64,000 nt of DNA from Planctomycetota bacterium (GCA_016200265.1 JACQFE010000008.1:1-64000); one strand, 5' to 3'; counted from the first letter of the stretch, positions 18,698 through 28,062 are shown. The notes: generated by a model from the sequence alone, not told the origin. Translations and numbers: made by a program.

Positions 18698-19267
18698 TCA
18701 ATAGGCGAGAAAGTTAGCCAGGAGCCGATGACCGTGCGGAGTCAGGAAACTTTCCGGATGAAATTGCACACCTTCAATTGGCATCGACCGGTGTCGAAGC
18801 CCCATGATTTCCTCTTGATCCGTCCACGCTGAGACTTGCAGGTCGTCGCCGAGGCTGTCCCGCTCGACAATGAAGGAATGATATCGCGCGGATTCCATTG
18901 GATTGGGTGCGTTGCGAAAAACGCCCGCTCCATCATGAAAGACTCGGCTTGTTTTGCCGTGTAAGACTCTTCCCGCTCGTACTACGTTCGCGTCAAAACA
19001 GGCCGCAATGCACTGATGCCCGAGACACACGCCGAGGATCGGAATGCGTCCGGCAAATCGCCCAACGAGTTGCATGCTCATGCCGGCGCGTTGCGGGACA
19101 CCTGGCCCGGGTGAAATGATGACGTGCTGCGGTTTCCAATTTTCCGCTTCGTCGATGGATCCGACGTCGTTGCGAATGACCTTGATCTCTCGGCCTGCGG
19201 CGGCATCACCCACGACCTGTACGAGGTTGTAGGTGAATGAATCGTAATTGTCGATGATAAGAATCAC
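18698..19267 (-). CDS. trpG: Anthranilate/aminodeoxychorismate synthase glutamine amidotransferase subunit
   Basis: A class I glutamine amidotransferase of 189 residues that supplies ammonia to a chorismate-using partner. It has DNYDSFTYNLVQ at the start, the oxyanion and nucleophile motifs (SPGPG, GVCLGHQ with the catalytic Cys) and HPES near the C-terminus for the His-Glu pair. Sequence cannot separate TrpG from PabA, and no TrpE or PabB lies nearby. The start is GTG at 19267, overlapping by one base the stop of a small upstream frame. Confidence 0.92.
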   Translation of the reverse strand: MILIIDNYDSFTYNLVQVVGDAAAGREIKVIRNDVGSIDEAENWKPQHVIISPGPGVPQRAGMSMQLVGRFAGRIPILGVCLGHQCIAACFDANVVRAGRVLHGKTSRVFHDGAGVFRNAPNPMESARYHSFIVERDSLGDDLQVSAWTDQEEIMGLRHRSMPIEGVQFHPESFLTPHGHRLLANFLAY

Positions 19268-19524
19268 TATTGGATCGCCCTCGAAACTCTCAGCCCCAGG
19301 TAGAATAATTTCCGCGAGCCGAATTTCAATGCGCCACGTTCTCGGAATTCGTGGACAATTCGATAAACATGGAATTCCCTTTGCTCAATCGCACGTGCAT
19401 AGAGCATGCTTTTTCCAAAGCGTCGAGAATAGAAAGCTAGAAAAGACGGGACTCGGTCTTGGCGCCGCGGTCGAACTCCGGCACGAGGAATTCGATCAAT
19501 CCACAGCGCCGAAAACCGAATCAC
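19267..19524 (-). CDS. Small hypothetical ORF upstream of trpG (85 aa)
   Basis: An 85-residue basic frame (CCIs: SRRFGKSMLYARAI, YLGLRVSRAIQ) ends at a TAG that overlaps the trpG GTG, a coupling-type junction. No family is recognised and no clear ribosome binding site is seen. It may be a real small protein coupled to trpG, or a chance frame in the 360-bp gap between trpG and the small lipoprotein gene. Confidence 0.28.
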   Translation of the reverse strand: MIRFSALWIDRIPRAGVRPRRQDRVPSFLAFYSRRFGKSMLYARAIEQREFHVYRIVHEFRERGALKFGSRKLFYLGLRVSRAIQ

Positions 19525-19628
19525 CCTCTAATAGGGAATGGATCAACGACATCGAAACAGTCGCAACAAGGCCTCACTCCACTCCTGTCGCTTTTCCGCT
19601 ATCATGCGCCGCGAACAGCACTGCACCG

Positions 19629-19820
19629 TCATTTTGACGGCGGTTTCGGGAACAATGTGGCGATCGGCTGCGCGATCGCCGCCGTGATGACGGCCTGAAC
19701 CGCCGCACTGACACCCTTCGATACACCATCCGCCCATCCGGCAGATTCATTGCATCCGGTCGAGGTCGTCAAGGCGACCACAGTCAGCAATGTCAACGCC
19801 GTTTTCTTTACGAATTTCAT
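19629..19820 (-). CDS. Small lipoprotein (63 aa)
   Basis: ATG 19820 has AAAGGA 8 nt upstream. Residues 1-23 are a lipoprotein signal ending TSTGC; the mature part is about 40 residues, mostly an Ala/Val-rich helix (VSAAVQAVITAAIAQ) and a Pro-rich end. It lies 68 nt downstream of a porin gene on the same strand and may be the last gene of the porin/transport run. The layout recalls the small lipoprotein at 7036-7245. Function unknown. Confidence 0.6.
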   Translation of the reverse strand: MKFVKKTALTLLTVVALTTSTGCNESAGWADGVSKGVSAAVQAVITAAIAQPIATLFPKPPSK

Positions 19821-19888
19821 TTCCACGATCCTTTCTTCGGGAATCTCCGATCCTCAATACTGCTCACCCACCACGGTTCATTCGTCAC

Positions 19889-21499
19889 TCATTTGTAGAG
19901 AGTGACGACGGTCTGAACATAGAAAAAGTCGCTGTCATCAGCCGGTCCTGTCTTATCTACAAAAGGGCCTTGCATGAAATGCGAATAACCCACGGACAAT
20001 TCCACGCGCGGATCCAGTTGCCACCTCGCTCGAAATTCGAGTTCTTGTCCGAGGAAATTCCCGGCTCGTCCAGTCGGATCATTGCGGTTCACCGACACCC
20101 AGCCGTCCCTGTTATGGTCAAGCCAAAAGCCGCCGTAACCCGCGTTCAAACGCAGTGATTGAAACGGCTGAAGCTCCACACGCAGTTTCGGGGCAATGAT
20201 GTTTTGCCATGTAAACACTTCATAAAAAGACAAGTAATCTTTGGAAGCAAACAGACGGTCGAATCGTCCCGAGGTTCGATCGTTTGGGTCTTCGTCGCCG
20301 GTTGCGTAAGCGGCGCAGATGGCCACCCTTGGCTTCCACGGATGGTCAAAAAGATAGCCGACTTCAGTTCGAGCGGCGAACGCCCGCTGTTTGTTTCGGC
20401 CGACTTCGCCAAATTGGAAGGCGACGTTCGCATCATAATCCCAGCCCGTTTTTCCAAACACGTTGTAGGCTCGCAGTCCGACCGTGTGGATGGTCCGATC
20501 CGGCGTGGTGAGGTGATGGTCCTCATCTCGGACGAAATAGAATGGTTCCAATGTAATCCACTTTTTCCATCCGCGCCAATCGCCGGTGATCCCATACGCC
20601 CACGTCTGTTCATCGGGACGGTCCCACTGATGAACGCGTTTTTCTCCCACCTCAGCCGCAAAAATATCCACCGTCCACAAGGAATTCCGGTCGCCCAACG
20701 TCAATCGACCGCCATCCCAGGTGAACAGGGTATTGCCGAAGTTACTGCGGGAAAACAGATAGCGATCGACAAGATCCAATGTCATTCGACCCGCGCGAAT
20801 CCGAAGCGGCTCACCCTGCCCGAGGGCGTCCTTAAAGTAAAGCTCTCCGTAGGCCTGAATGATCTCATTTTCATTCACGTCCGACGTCGTATCAGGAAAC
20901 TTGGAGTTGAAGATTCGCGAATCCGAAAACTCGACCGCCGCTCGGAACGGATCGAGAACGTCGGTGATTCCAAGGAAGATCCGATTCCGCATCACAAAAG
21001 GCTCTTCGTGAATCAACGGGTTTCGCAGCGGTTGCAGCGGCCCCCGACGGTAATCGTCGTCCCGATACTCAAATCGCAACCGCTCCTCAATTCCAAACTG
21101 CAGCCACTTCAAGTTGTCCAGGCCCAGTCCCAAATGATCGATGGTTTTTACGTAGTACGGCGGATCGGATTCAAGCTTTGTGGAATATGATCTTGGAACC
21201 ACATAATACCCCGATTCAGGAGTCTTATTTCCTAATGTCTTTGGAGGCTGTCCCGCAGGCGGCACTTCTTCGGGTTTCTCCGGCAACACTTGTTTGTCGG
21301 CATCGTCTTTTGGCTTCTCGGCGGCGTTCGGCACAGGGTTGGCAGGCGGTTCGGATACCTCAGCTCCCACTGGTAACGCGACTCCCGACAAGACGAACAC
21401 CGCAATCGCGGCAGTTCGCATGGTCTGCAACCAAGCCGAATGGCACACTTGCCTTGACGCACCATTCGGCATCAAACTTCCCATTTTTACACGTCGCAT
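19889..21499 (-). CDS. Alginate-export-family outer-membrane porin, paralog 1
   Basis: 536 residues with a signal peptide ending near VGAEVSEP, a Pro/Lys-rich linker, and a barrel region with the alginate-export (AlgE-like) porin pattern: FGIEERLRFEYRDDDYR, RNRIFLGI, QAYGELYFKDALG, RAGRMTLDLVDRYL and a C-terminal VVTLYK strand. It is closely similar along its whole length to the gene at 21897-23516. The start at 21499 has AAAGGA 7 nt upstream behind a hairpin. Porins of this group act as passive channels for anions or oligosaccharides; here the substrate could be sulfate (importer genes upstream) or phosphate (Pho-box-like triplet at 21749-21778). Confidence 0.82.
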   Translation of the reverse strand: MRRVKMGSLMPNGASRQVCHSAWLQTMRTAAIAVFVLSGVALPVGAEVSEPPANPVPNAAEKPKDDADKQVLPEKPEEVPPAGQPPKTLGNKTPESGYYVVPRSYSTKLESDPPYYVKTIDHLGLGLDNLKWLQFGIEERLRFEYRDDDYRRGPLQPLRNPLIHEEPFVMRNRIFLGITDVLDPFRAAVEFSDSRIFNSKFPDTTSDVNENEIIQAYGELYFKDALGQGEPLRIRAGRMTLDLVDRYLFSRSNFGNTLFTWDGGRLTLGDRNSLWTVDIFAAEVGEKRVHQWDRPDEQTWAYGITGDWRGWKKWITLEPFYFVRDEDHHLTTPDRTIHTVGLRAYNVFGKTGWDYDANVAFQFGEVGRNKQRAFAARTEVGYLFDHPWKPRVAICAAYATGDEDPNDRTSGRFDRLFASKDYLSFYEVFTWQNIIAPKLRVELQPFQSLRLNAGYGGFWLDHNRDGWVSVNRNDPTGRAGNFLGQELEFRARWQLDPRVELSVGYSHFMQGPFVDKTGPADDSDFFYVQTVVTLYK

Positions 21500-21515
21500 C
21501 CTGCAATCCTTTCGA

Positions 21516-21541
21516 CGGCAGACAAATCAAAACACCTGCCG
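21516..21541 (-). promoter_or_regulatory. Leader hairpin shared by both porin genes
   Basis: CGGCAG (read on the minus strand) pairs with CTGCCG 14 nt later, just before the AAAGGA ribosome binding site of porin 1. The porin 2 leader (23534-23557) has the same layout with GGCAGG pairing CCTGCC although the bases differ, so pairing is kept. A role in translation control is possible. Confidence 0.4.
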
Positions 21542-21748
21542 CACACCGGTGATCCTTCGGTGCGAATCCATCTCAGTTCCGTGTACGAAAATAAGTGTTT
21601 CTCGTCGCTGGAACCTGTTACCAAACTGTTAGAACGCCGGGTTATCAATCTTGCCAGGGCCGTTTCCTGAATCTTGAATTCGATTCTTGCTGGGGACAAT
21701 CCAACGAATCTAAGTGTACGTGCCGCCTTCGAAGTTACGCGTCGAGCA

Positions 21749-21778
21749 ATGTTAAAAAATGATTAAGAAAACATTAAG
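21749..21778 (-). promoter_or_regulatory. Pho-box-like triplet upstream of porin 1
   Basis: On the minus strand three 8-bp units, CTTAATGT, CTTAATCA and TTTAACAT, stand in tandem, each separated by TTT, giving an exact 11-bp period. This matches the layout of PHO-regulon operators in cyanobacteria (PyTTAAPyPyT/A, 3-bp spacers), with one mismatch in two units. It lies about 250 nt before the porin 1 start in the 397-bp gap between the two porin genes. The rest of that gap shows only AT-rich DNA and the leader hairpin. Confidence 0.45.
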
Positions 21779-21896
21779 ATTCCGATAGCGTCATTGAGGT
21801 TCGCGCTTCGGAATCGAACACCGAAACGTGCTTAAACAGCTTGGTCACACAAGCAATTGCATCCTGACTCACGCCATCCCCGGCCACCATCGTCAA

Positions 21897-23516
21897 TCAC
21901 TTATAGAGAGTGACGACGGTTTGAACGAAGAAGAAATCACCATCATCCGCCTGACCTGTTTTGTCCACGAAGTCGCCCTGCATGAAGTGATAATAACCCG
22001 CGGTTAGCTCCACACGGGGATCGACCTGCCAGCGCACCCGGCACTCCAGCTCTTGTCCCACAAAGGTGCCGGCCCGTCCGGTCGGGTCCGTACGACTCAC
22101 CTGCACCCAACCGTCGCGGTTGTGGTCGAGCCAATAGGCGCCATAGGCCGCATTGAGGCGTACAGTCTTGAGCGGCTGGAACTCCACGCGCAATTTGGGT
22201 GCGATCATATTCGACCAACTGAACATGTTCTCGCTGGAGATGGGGTCGCTCGTATTGAATAACTTGTCGAATCGTTGAGACGTTCGGTCATTCGGATCCT
22301 CATCGCCGGTCGCATACGCACCGCAGAGGCTCACTCTCGGTTTCCACGGGTGATCAAACAGATAGCCAACGTCAAAACGGGCGGCGAAAGCGCGCTGTTT
22401 GTTCCTCCCGTTCTCGCCGGATTGAAATGCCACATCCGCGTCATAATCCCATCCGGTCTTGCCGAAGGCGTTGTAGGCACGGAGACCTACGGTGTGAATG
22501 GTTCGATCGGGCGTCGTCGAGTGGTGGTCTTCGTCACGGACAAAGTAATACGGTTCGAGAGTGACCCACTTCGACCATCCGCGCCAATCGCCGGTGATGC
22601 CGTACATCCAGGTCTGTTCATCCGGCCGATCCCACTGATGGATTCGCCGCTCAGCCGCTTCGGCGGCAAAAACATCCACTTGCCAGAGCGATTTCTGGTC
22701 TCCTAGGGTCAAACGGGCGCCGTCCCACGGAAAGACGGTGTTTCCAAAGCTATTTCGAGCCATCAGCCAACGATCGACCAGATCCAAAGTCATCCGACCG
22801 ACGCGGAATCGAACCGGATCGCCCTTGCCGAGCGCATCCTTAAAATAAAGCTCCCCGTAAGCCTGCACGATTTCATTCTCGTCCACATCCTGAGTAGTGT
22901 CCGGAAACTTGTCGTTGAAGATCCGCGAATCCTGAAATTCGATGGCGGCCCGAAATGGGTCGATGATGTCCGTGATGCCAAGAAAGATTCGGTTTCGCTG
23001 CAGAAACGGCTCATCGTGGATGAGCGGTTTCCTTAGCGGCTGCAATGGTGCTCTGCGATAGTCGTCGTCGCGGTACTCAAATCGAGTCCGGTGCTCGATT
23101 CCAAATTGAAGCCACTTCAAGTTCTCCAGGCCGAGGCCCAAATTGTCTATCGTTCGCACATATTTCGGGGGATCGGACTCGAGCGTTGTGACATACGATC
23201 TGGGGGCGACATAATAGCTCTTACCATCCCCCGCTTTCTCCTCCGGCTTTGACTCCGCTTGCTTCGAATCCGCAGTTTTTTCGCCTTCTGAAGGCTGAAC
23301 AGCGTCGTCCTTGTCCGGGGCTTCCTTTGACTTCTCGGCGGCGTTCGGTTCCGAGTTGGCCGGTGGTTCGGGTACCTCGGCTCGCGCCTGCAACGCGACC
23401 CCCAACAAGACAAACGTCGCAGTCGCGACCATTCTTATTGTCTGCAACCAAGCCGAATGGAACTCCTGCCTCGACGCGCCATTCGGTATCACATTTTCCA
23501 TTCTTCCACTTCGCAT
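21897..23516 (-). CDS. Alginate-export-family outer-membrane porin, paralog 2
   Basis: 539 residues from ATG 23516, which has AAAGGA upstream in a leader nearly identical to that of porin 1. Signal peptide, a longer Lys/Glu/Pro-rich linker, then the same barrel pattern (FGIEHRTRFEYRDDDYR, QAYGELYFKDALG, RVGRMTLDLVDRWL, VVTLYK end). It begins 69 nt after the cysA stop on the same strand, so it may share the sulfate-importer transcript. The linker and several loops differ from paralog 1, which suggests changed specificity after duplication. Confidence 0.82.
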   Translation of the reverse strand: MRSGRMENVIPNGASRQEFHSAWLQTIRMVATATFVLLGVALQARAEVPEPPANSEPNAAEKSKEAPDKDDAVQPSEGEKTADSKQAESKPEEKAGDGKSYYVAPRSYVTTLESDPPKYVRTIDNLGLGLENLKWLQFGIEHRTRFEYRDDDYRRAPLQPLRKPLIHDEPFLQRNRIFLGITDIIDPFRAAIEFQDSRIFNDKFPDTTQDVDENEIVQAYGELYFKDALGKGDPVRFRVGRMTLDLVDRWLMARNSFGNTVFPWDGARLTLGDQKSLWQVDVFAAEAAERRIHQWDRPDEQTWMYGITGDWRGWSKWVTLEPYYFVRDEDHHSTTPDRTIHTVGLRAYNAFGKTGWDYDADVAFQSGENGRNKQRAFAARFDVGYLFDHPWKPRVSLCGAYATGDEDPNDRTSQRFDKLFNTSDPISSENMFSWSNMIAPKLRVEFQPLKTVRLNAAYGAYWLDHNRDGWVQVSRTDPTGRAGTFVGQELECRVRWQVDPRVELTAGYYHFMQGDFVDKTGQADDGDFFFVQTVVTLYK

Positions 23517-23585
23517 CCTGTAATCCTTTCGATGGCAGGCGAATCGAAAATCCTGCCGCACACCGCTTCCGAGCGGACCTCTTAA

Positions 23586-24731
23586 TCACGGTCCCTCAGG
23601 CGAAAGCAATCGTTCTTCTTCCACAGTGACGTCTTGCGCAACCCGCCACGTCGCCAAGAGGTCTTTCTGATCCTTGAACAGCTTGATGTCCCGCGGCGCA
23701 AGGAATGCCGCCGAACCCGGAGAAATCCCCAGTTCACCATATCGTTCCTGGGAAATCTCCACGTTAATCACATCACCTTCGTCAGTGACGAGTTGTAGTC
23801 GCACCTTGGGTCCGGCCGCATTCACAGTCCGCAACGTGGCGCGAACGCATGGCGTTCCATTGTCGTGCGTTTCGAAAGTCCAGTCATGAGGGCGAACAAA
23901 TATGCGCAAGGGTGTGACTTCAGCTCCGTTGGCGAGATCGGGTGCGTGCATTTCCAGGTTGGAGAATCGAAGCCGCCCGCCCTCCGCCCGACCATGAAAC
24001 ACATTGACGGAGCCGAGAAAATTCATGACGAATTCCGTCGCGGGTTCTTGAAAGACTTGTTCCGGCGTTCCGATTTGTTCAATCCGCCCGTGGTTCATCA
24101 CCACGACACGGTCGGCGAGCTCCAAAGCTTCATCCTGATCATGGGTGACAAATAGCGTGGTGACGTGAATTTCTTCGTGCAATCGGCGGAGCCATTGGCG
24201 AAGTTCCTGGCGGACCTTCGCGTCCAGCGCCCCGAACGGCTCATCGAGCAAGAGCACTTTCGGTTCGACCGCAAGGGCTCGTGCGAGTGCGACGCGCTGC
24301 CGCTGACCGCCGGAAAGCTGACTCGGATATCGGTCCGCGAGCCGATCCAATTGCACGAGTTTCAGAAGGTCCATGACGCGCTGACGAATTTCAGATTTTG
24401 AAGGGCGCTCGCGGCGCGGCTTGACGCGCAGCCCGAACGCGACGTTTTCAAACACGGACAAGTGTCGAAACAAAGCGTAATGCTGGAATACAAACCCGAC
24501 GCCGCGATCGCCGACTCTATAATTGGCTACATCCGATCCATGAAACAAGACCAGGCCGCTCCCCGGATCACCGAACTCAAGACCGGCAATAATTCGCAAG
24601 AGCGTGGTTTTGCCCGAGCCCGATGGCCCGAGCAACGCGACCAATTGGCCCTTCGGCACCTGAAGCGAAACGTCGTCGAGTGCCTTAAACGCGCCAAACG
24701 ACTTTGAAATATTGCGCACTTCGATGCTCAT
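23586..24731 (-). CDS. cysA: Sulfate/thiosulfate ABC importer ATP-binding protein
   Basis: 381-residue ATPase that drives sulfate uptake. Walker [10 protein letters not shown] (about residues 34-42), signature [15 protein letters not shown], Walker [14 protein letters not shown] and the H-loop [10 protein letters not shown] are all seen, followed by a C-terminal TOBE-like regulatory domain that ends near residue 350. The start overlaps the stop of cysW by 4 nt (ATGA). In its position it is the fourth importer gene after the binding protein and two permeases. Confidence 0.93.
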   Translation of the reverse strand: MSIEVRNISKSFGAFKALDDVSLQVPKGQLVALLGPSGSGKTTLLRIIAGLEFGDPGSGLVLFHGSDVANYRVGDRGVGFVFQHYALFRHLSVFENVAFGLRVKPRRERPSKSEIRQRVMDLLKLVQLDRLADRYPSQLSGGQRQRVALARALAVEPKVLLLDEPFGALDAKVRQELRQWLRRLHEEIHVTTLFVTHDQDEALELADRVVVMNHGRIEQIGTPEQVFQEPATEFVMNFLGSVNVFHGRAEGGRLRFSNLEMHAPDLANGAEVTPLRIFVRPHDWTFETHDNGTPCVRATLRTVNAAGPKVRLQLVTDEGDVINVEISQERYGELGISPGSAAFLAPRDIKLFKDQKDLLATWRVAQDVTVEEERLLSPEGP

Positions 24732-25798
24732 CGGATTCCCCCTCGCGTATGAGCTCCGCGAGTATGAATCGCGTGCGCCTTGCGTTCAACGAGCGTTTTA
24801 GCCGCCAAAGTCAAGAGCGCAAGCAGAGTCAGTGCGGATGCAACCGCAAACGAGCCGGGCAGGTTGTATTCCTGAAAAAGCTTTTCAATTCGAAGTGGCA
24901 TCGTGTCCGTCTTTCCCTCGATGTGGCCGGACACGACATAGACCGCCCCAAATTCGCCGACGGCCCGCGCATTGCACAGAATCACGCCGTAAATCAAACC
25001 CCATTTGATGTTCGGGATGGTCACGCGCCAGAATGTCTGCCATCCGCTGGCGCCGAGGCTCAATGCGGCCAGCTCTTCTTCGGGTCCAATTGCTTCCATC
25101 ACTGGAATGAGTTCACGGGCCACGAATGGAAACGTGACAAACATCGTGGCCAAGACCAGGCCCGGAGTCGCAAAGATGATTTTCAGGCTTTGGTGTTCCG
25201 GCCAAATGTGAAAATACAGTTGGATGATTAGCACGGCTGCGAAAGTCGCAACACCGCTCAAGACGACTATCACACATGAATGACTCTTGCGATTCGCTGA
25301 CGGGAGTTGCCGGTGTTGCATAATTGAATGGATGGCAATGACGGCAACGGCCGCGATGCCGGCCATGATGTATGGCATGATGGAATAGCCGTCGCGCCGG
25401 AGAAATTTCCCCAAATATCCCTGAAGTCCAAAGATGAGGACGAACATCAATCCGGCGACGACCGGCGACACTGAGAATGGCAAGTCAATCAGCGCCGTGA
25501 GCAGTGTTCGTCCTGGAAACTCGAAGTGTACAATGGCCCATGATGCGGCAATGGCAAAAATGATATTGGCGACCACAGCGATCGGTGCAACTGTAAGGGT
25601 CAGATAGATCGAATGCCGTGTTTCGGGGTCTGCGAAGAGATTTCTCCAATAAACGCCGATGCCGCCGGACAACGCTTCCGCAAACACATTGATCACGGGG
25701 ATCAAGACAAGGACTGCGATTACCCCGGTCGCAGTCGCGGTCAGGCCCCACTTCATCCAAACGGGATCGCTTTGTGCTTGTCGACGTTCAGATTGCAT
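24728..25798 (-). CDS. cysW: Sulfate ABC importer permease CysW with extra insertion
   Basis: Inner-membrane permease; the usual CysW cores are present ([42 protein letters not shown], the EAA-loop segment [21 protein letters not shown], and [15 protein letters not shown]). At 356 residues it is about 65 longer than usual CysW. The extra part is residues 135-203, between FGLQGYLG and [13 protein letters not shown], and contains two hydrophobic stretches that may form an added hairpin in the membrane. The start overlaps the end of cysT by 11 nt. Confidence 0.9.
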   Translation of the reverse strand: MQSERRQAQSDPVWMKWGLTATATGVIAVLVLIPVINVFAEALSGGIGVYWRNLFADPETRHSIYLTLTVAPIAVVANIIFAIAASWAIVHFEFPGRTLLTALIDLPFSVSPVVAGLMFVLIFGLQGYLGKFLRRDGYSIMPYIMAGIAAVAVIAIHSIMQHRQLPSANRKSHSCVIVVLSGVATFAAVLIIQLYFHIWPEHQSLKIIFATPGLVLATMFVTFPFVARELIPVMEAIGPEEELAALSLGASGWQTFWRVTIPNIKWGLIYGVILCNARAVGEFGAVYVVSGHIEGKTDTMPLRIEKLFQEYNLPGSFAVASALTLLALLTLAAKTLVERKAHAIHTRGAHTRGGIR

Positions 25799-26612
25799 AT
25801 CGTCGACTCCATCGCACGAGGCGGTTGATCAATACCAACATCGAAAATGAAATCACAAGCAAAACGACTGCGATGGCGGTGGCCTCGCCGTAGGCGAATT
25901 CTTCCAGTCGCGCGACAATCAGGATTGGAGCAATCTCTGTTTTGTATGGCATGTTGCCGGAGACAAACACGACAGAACCGTATTCACCAATGGAGCGGGC
26001 AAATGACAGAGCGAACCCGGTAATCAATGCAGGCAACAATGCCGGAAAAATGACGCGCCGAAAAGACTGCCAGCGTGTGGCGCCGAGCGACGACGAGGCC
26101 TCTTCAGTCTCAGGGTCAATTTCTTCCAGAATCGGCTGCACCGTCCGCACCGCGAACGGAAGCCCGACAAAAATGAGCACCAACACAATGCCCAATCGCG
26201 AATAGGCGGCCTGAATCCCAAGAGGAACGAGGAACCGGCCGAGCCAACCGTTCGGCACATAGAGACTTGCATAGACAAGTCCTCCAACTGCGGTCGGTAG
26301 CGCCAAAGGCAGGTCAACCAGCGAGTCCATGATTCGCTTGCCAGGAAACGAGTAACGCACGAGTACCCAGGCGATGAGCAATCCCAAAAACAAATTCACA
26401 AAGGCGGCCACCAATGAAGCGCCAAATGTCAAGGAGTAAGCGGCTCGTGTCCGCTCTGTCCAAACCGCACTCCAGAATTCATTCCACGACAATGTGCTGG
26501 CCTTAAAGAAGCATGCCATGATCGGCAATAGCACCAGCACACTGAGATAGAACATGGTGTATCCCAGCGATAGTGAAAAACCCGGCAGAACTCTTCGATT
26601 GACACTCGCCAT
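25788..26612 (-). CDS. cysT: Sulfate ABC importer permease CysT
   Basis: 274-residue inner-membrane permease with six predicted membrane segments. The CysT/CysU signatures DLPLALPTAVGGLVYASLY, GLPFAVRTVQPILEE and the EAA loop (EASSSLGATRWQSFRRVIFPALLP) followed by SFARSIGEYGSVVFVSGN are clear. It pairs with CysW to form the sulfate channel and lies between the binding-protein gene (48 nt upstream) and cysW. Length is normal. Confidence 0.93.
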   Translation of the reverse strand: MASVNRRVLPGFSLSLGYTMFYLSVLVLLPIMACFFKASTLSWNEFWSAVWTERTRAAYSLTFGASLVAAFVNLFLGLLIAWVLVRYSFPGKRIMDSLVDLPLALPTAVGGLVYASLYVPNGWLGRFLVPLGIQAAYSRLGIVLVLIFVGLPFAVRTVQPILEEIDPETEEASSSLGATRWQSFRRVIFPALLPALITGFALSFARSIGEYGSVVFVSGNMPYKTEIAPILIVARLEEFAYGEATAIAVVLLVISFSMLVLINRLVRWSRRYAI

Positions 26613-26660
26613 TTGCTTCGCCAGTTCTCAAACAGTGATCGTTCTCTTCATGTGCTTGTG

Positions 26661-27647
26661 TCACTTGGGCTTGTAGATGGAGTCAAACACTCCGCCTTCC
26701 GCGATGAACTGCTTGTGTGCATCCGGAATATCCTTGGCGATTTCGGTGATCGCGAACATGCGGATTTCCGGAAATTGCGACGCGTTATTTTTCAGAATCG
26801 TCTCGTTGACCGGCCTGTAGAAATGCTTCGCAATGATTTCCTGGGCTTCATCGGAGTAGGCAAAATTCAGGTACGCCTCCGCGGCGTCTCGCGTCTTCTT
26901 GCGATCCACGTTTTCATCCACGATTGCGACGTGCGGCTCGGCGCGGATGCTGATCGGCGGATAAACAATATCCAATTCGCCCTTGGCCTCCCGCACTTCA
27001 AGTTGCGCCTCGTTCTCCCAGGCAAGATGGACATCGCCGATTTTCTTTTGGGCAAACGTGGTTGTCGCGCCACGCGCTCCCGAATCGAGCACTGGAACCT
27101 GCTTGTAGAGCTTCGTCACATAATCAATGGCATCCTGACGCGAGCCTCCACGAAGAACGACCGATCCCCATGCACTGAAAAAACTCAGATATCCATTCCC
27201 CGATGTTTTTGGGTTCGGCGTAATCACCTCCACACCCGGTTTCACCAGGTCGGGCCAATCCTTAATTCCCTTTGGATTTCCCTTGCGCACGACAAACACA
27301 ATCGTGGAGTAATACGGAAGTGACCGCTGCGGAAACCGATTGATCCAATCCGATTTGATAAGTCCGGCCTTGCTAATGGCGTCAATATCCAGATAGGATG
27401 CAAGCGTCACGACATCGGCATCGAGCCCGTCGATCACCGCGCGTGCCTGCGTGCTTGATCCACCGTGCGATTGATTGATGGCGAGTTTGACGCCTTTCTC
27501 TTTTTCATATCGAGCGATGAAGTGCTCATTGAGGTCGCGCCACAGTTCGCGAGTCGGGTCATACGAGACGTTGAGAAGCGTAACGGTCTGAGCACTGCCC
27601 GTTGTGACGCAAAGGAGCGCGAACAAACGTGTGGTTCGGATAGCCAT
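26661..27647 (-). CDS. sbp: Sulfate-binding periplasmic protein
   Basis: From ATG 27647 the product has a signal peptide (ending TGSAQ) and 328 residues of a type II periplasmic binding fold. Family marks include LLNVSYDPTRELW, INQSHGGSSTQARAVI, DVVTLASYLDID, VITPNPKTSGNGYLSFFSAWG and the C-terminal PEIRMFAI. These match Sbp/CysP-type sulfate receptors. It delivers sulfate (or thiosulfate) to the CysT/CysW channel encoded next. ATG 27692 is an alternative start with a longer leader. Confidence 0.92.
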   Translation of the reverse strand: MAIRTTRLFALLCVTTGSAQTVTLLNVSYDPTRELWRDLNEHFIARYEKEKGVKLAINQSHGGSSTQARAVIDGLDADVVTLASYLDIDAISKAGLIKSDWINRFPQRSLPYYSTIVFVVRKGNPKGIKDWPDLVKPGVEVITPNPKTSGNGYLSFFSAWGSVVLRGGSRQDAIDYVTKLYKQVPVLDSGARGATTTFAQKKIGDVHLAWENEAQLEVREAKGELDIVYPPISIRAEPHVAIVDENVDRKKTRDAAEAYLNFAYSDEAQEIIAKHFYRPVNETILKNNASQFPEIRMFAITEIAKDIPDAHKQFIAEGGVFDSIYKPK

Positions 27648-27769
27648 GAAAGGTCCACGTACGTTATGGGAATTCGAAATTACCATTCTCATGTTCCCTC
27701 ACTATCAAAAACTTGCGCAGAAAACCCCCCTGGCTGCTAACGCGATCGTTTCATCACCCTTCCCGTTTG

Positions 27770-28021
27770 CTATTCGAGGTATCCAAGCGCCTTGAGGCGC
27801 TCGCGGATGATCTCGACTTCTCGGGCAGTGAATCCCGTTTCGCTTTGCTGCAGCTTTCCGCCCGCTGCGACGTCACGTAAAACGTGGACCGCGAATTCGG
27901 TGACGCTTCGAAATCCGGTTCCCTCAATGAGCTTTGTCAACGTCTGATAAAGCTCCGCCGGGATCTTCAGCGTGACCGAATTGGCCACACGCTTCGGCTT
28001 GTCCTCCAATGGACACTCCAA
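27770..28021 (-). CDS. Ribbon-helix-helix-like small protein upstream of the sulfate importer
   Basis: 83 residues with a short strand (SVTLKIPAELYQTL) followed by helices (GFRSVTEFAVHVLRDVA), the pattern of CopG/ribbon-helix-helix DNA-binding proteins. The C-terminus (REVEIIRERLKALGYLE) resembles ends seen in sulfur and phosphorus metabolism proteins. No ATG fits; TTG at 28021 with GGGAG 6 nt upstream is the best start. Two palindromes in a 22-bp tandem repeat (28021-28062) cover this start region, so it may repress itself and the importer genes that follow after 122 nt. A DNA-binding role is inferred. Confidence 0.65.
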   Translation of the reverse strand: MECPLEDKPKRVANSVTLKIPAELYQTLTKLIEGTGFRSVTEFAVHVLRDVAAGGKLQQSETGFTAREVEIIRERLKALGYLE

Positions 28022-28062
28022 TCAACACTCCCATGAGAGTGTATCAACACTCCAATAGGAGT
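28021..28062 (-). promoter_or_regulatory. Tandem operator-like palindromes before the sulfate region
   Basis: ACACTCCCATGAGAGTGT (28025-28042) and ACTCCAATAGGAGT (28049-28062) are palindromes sitting in two 22-bp units that both begin ATCAACACTCC. The 22-bp period is two helical turns. They overlap the ribosome binding site and start of the ribbon-helix-helix-like gene. A further AACACTCC-like half site is at 28013-28020. Confidence 0.6.

Noticed and set aside
20159-21190. 343-residue antisense frame
   Set aside because: It is opposite porin 1; an equivalent frame opposite porin 2 is not kept.
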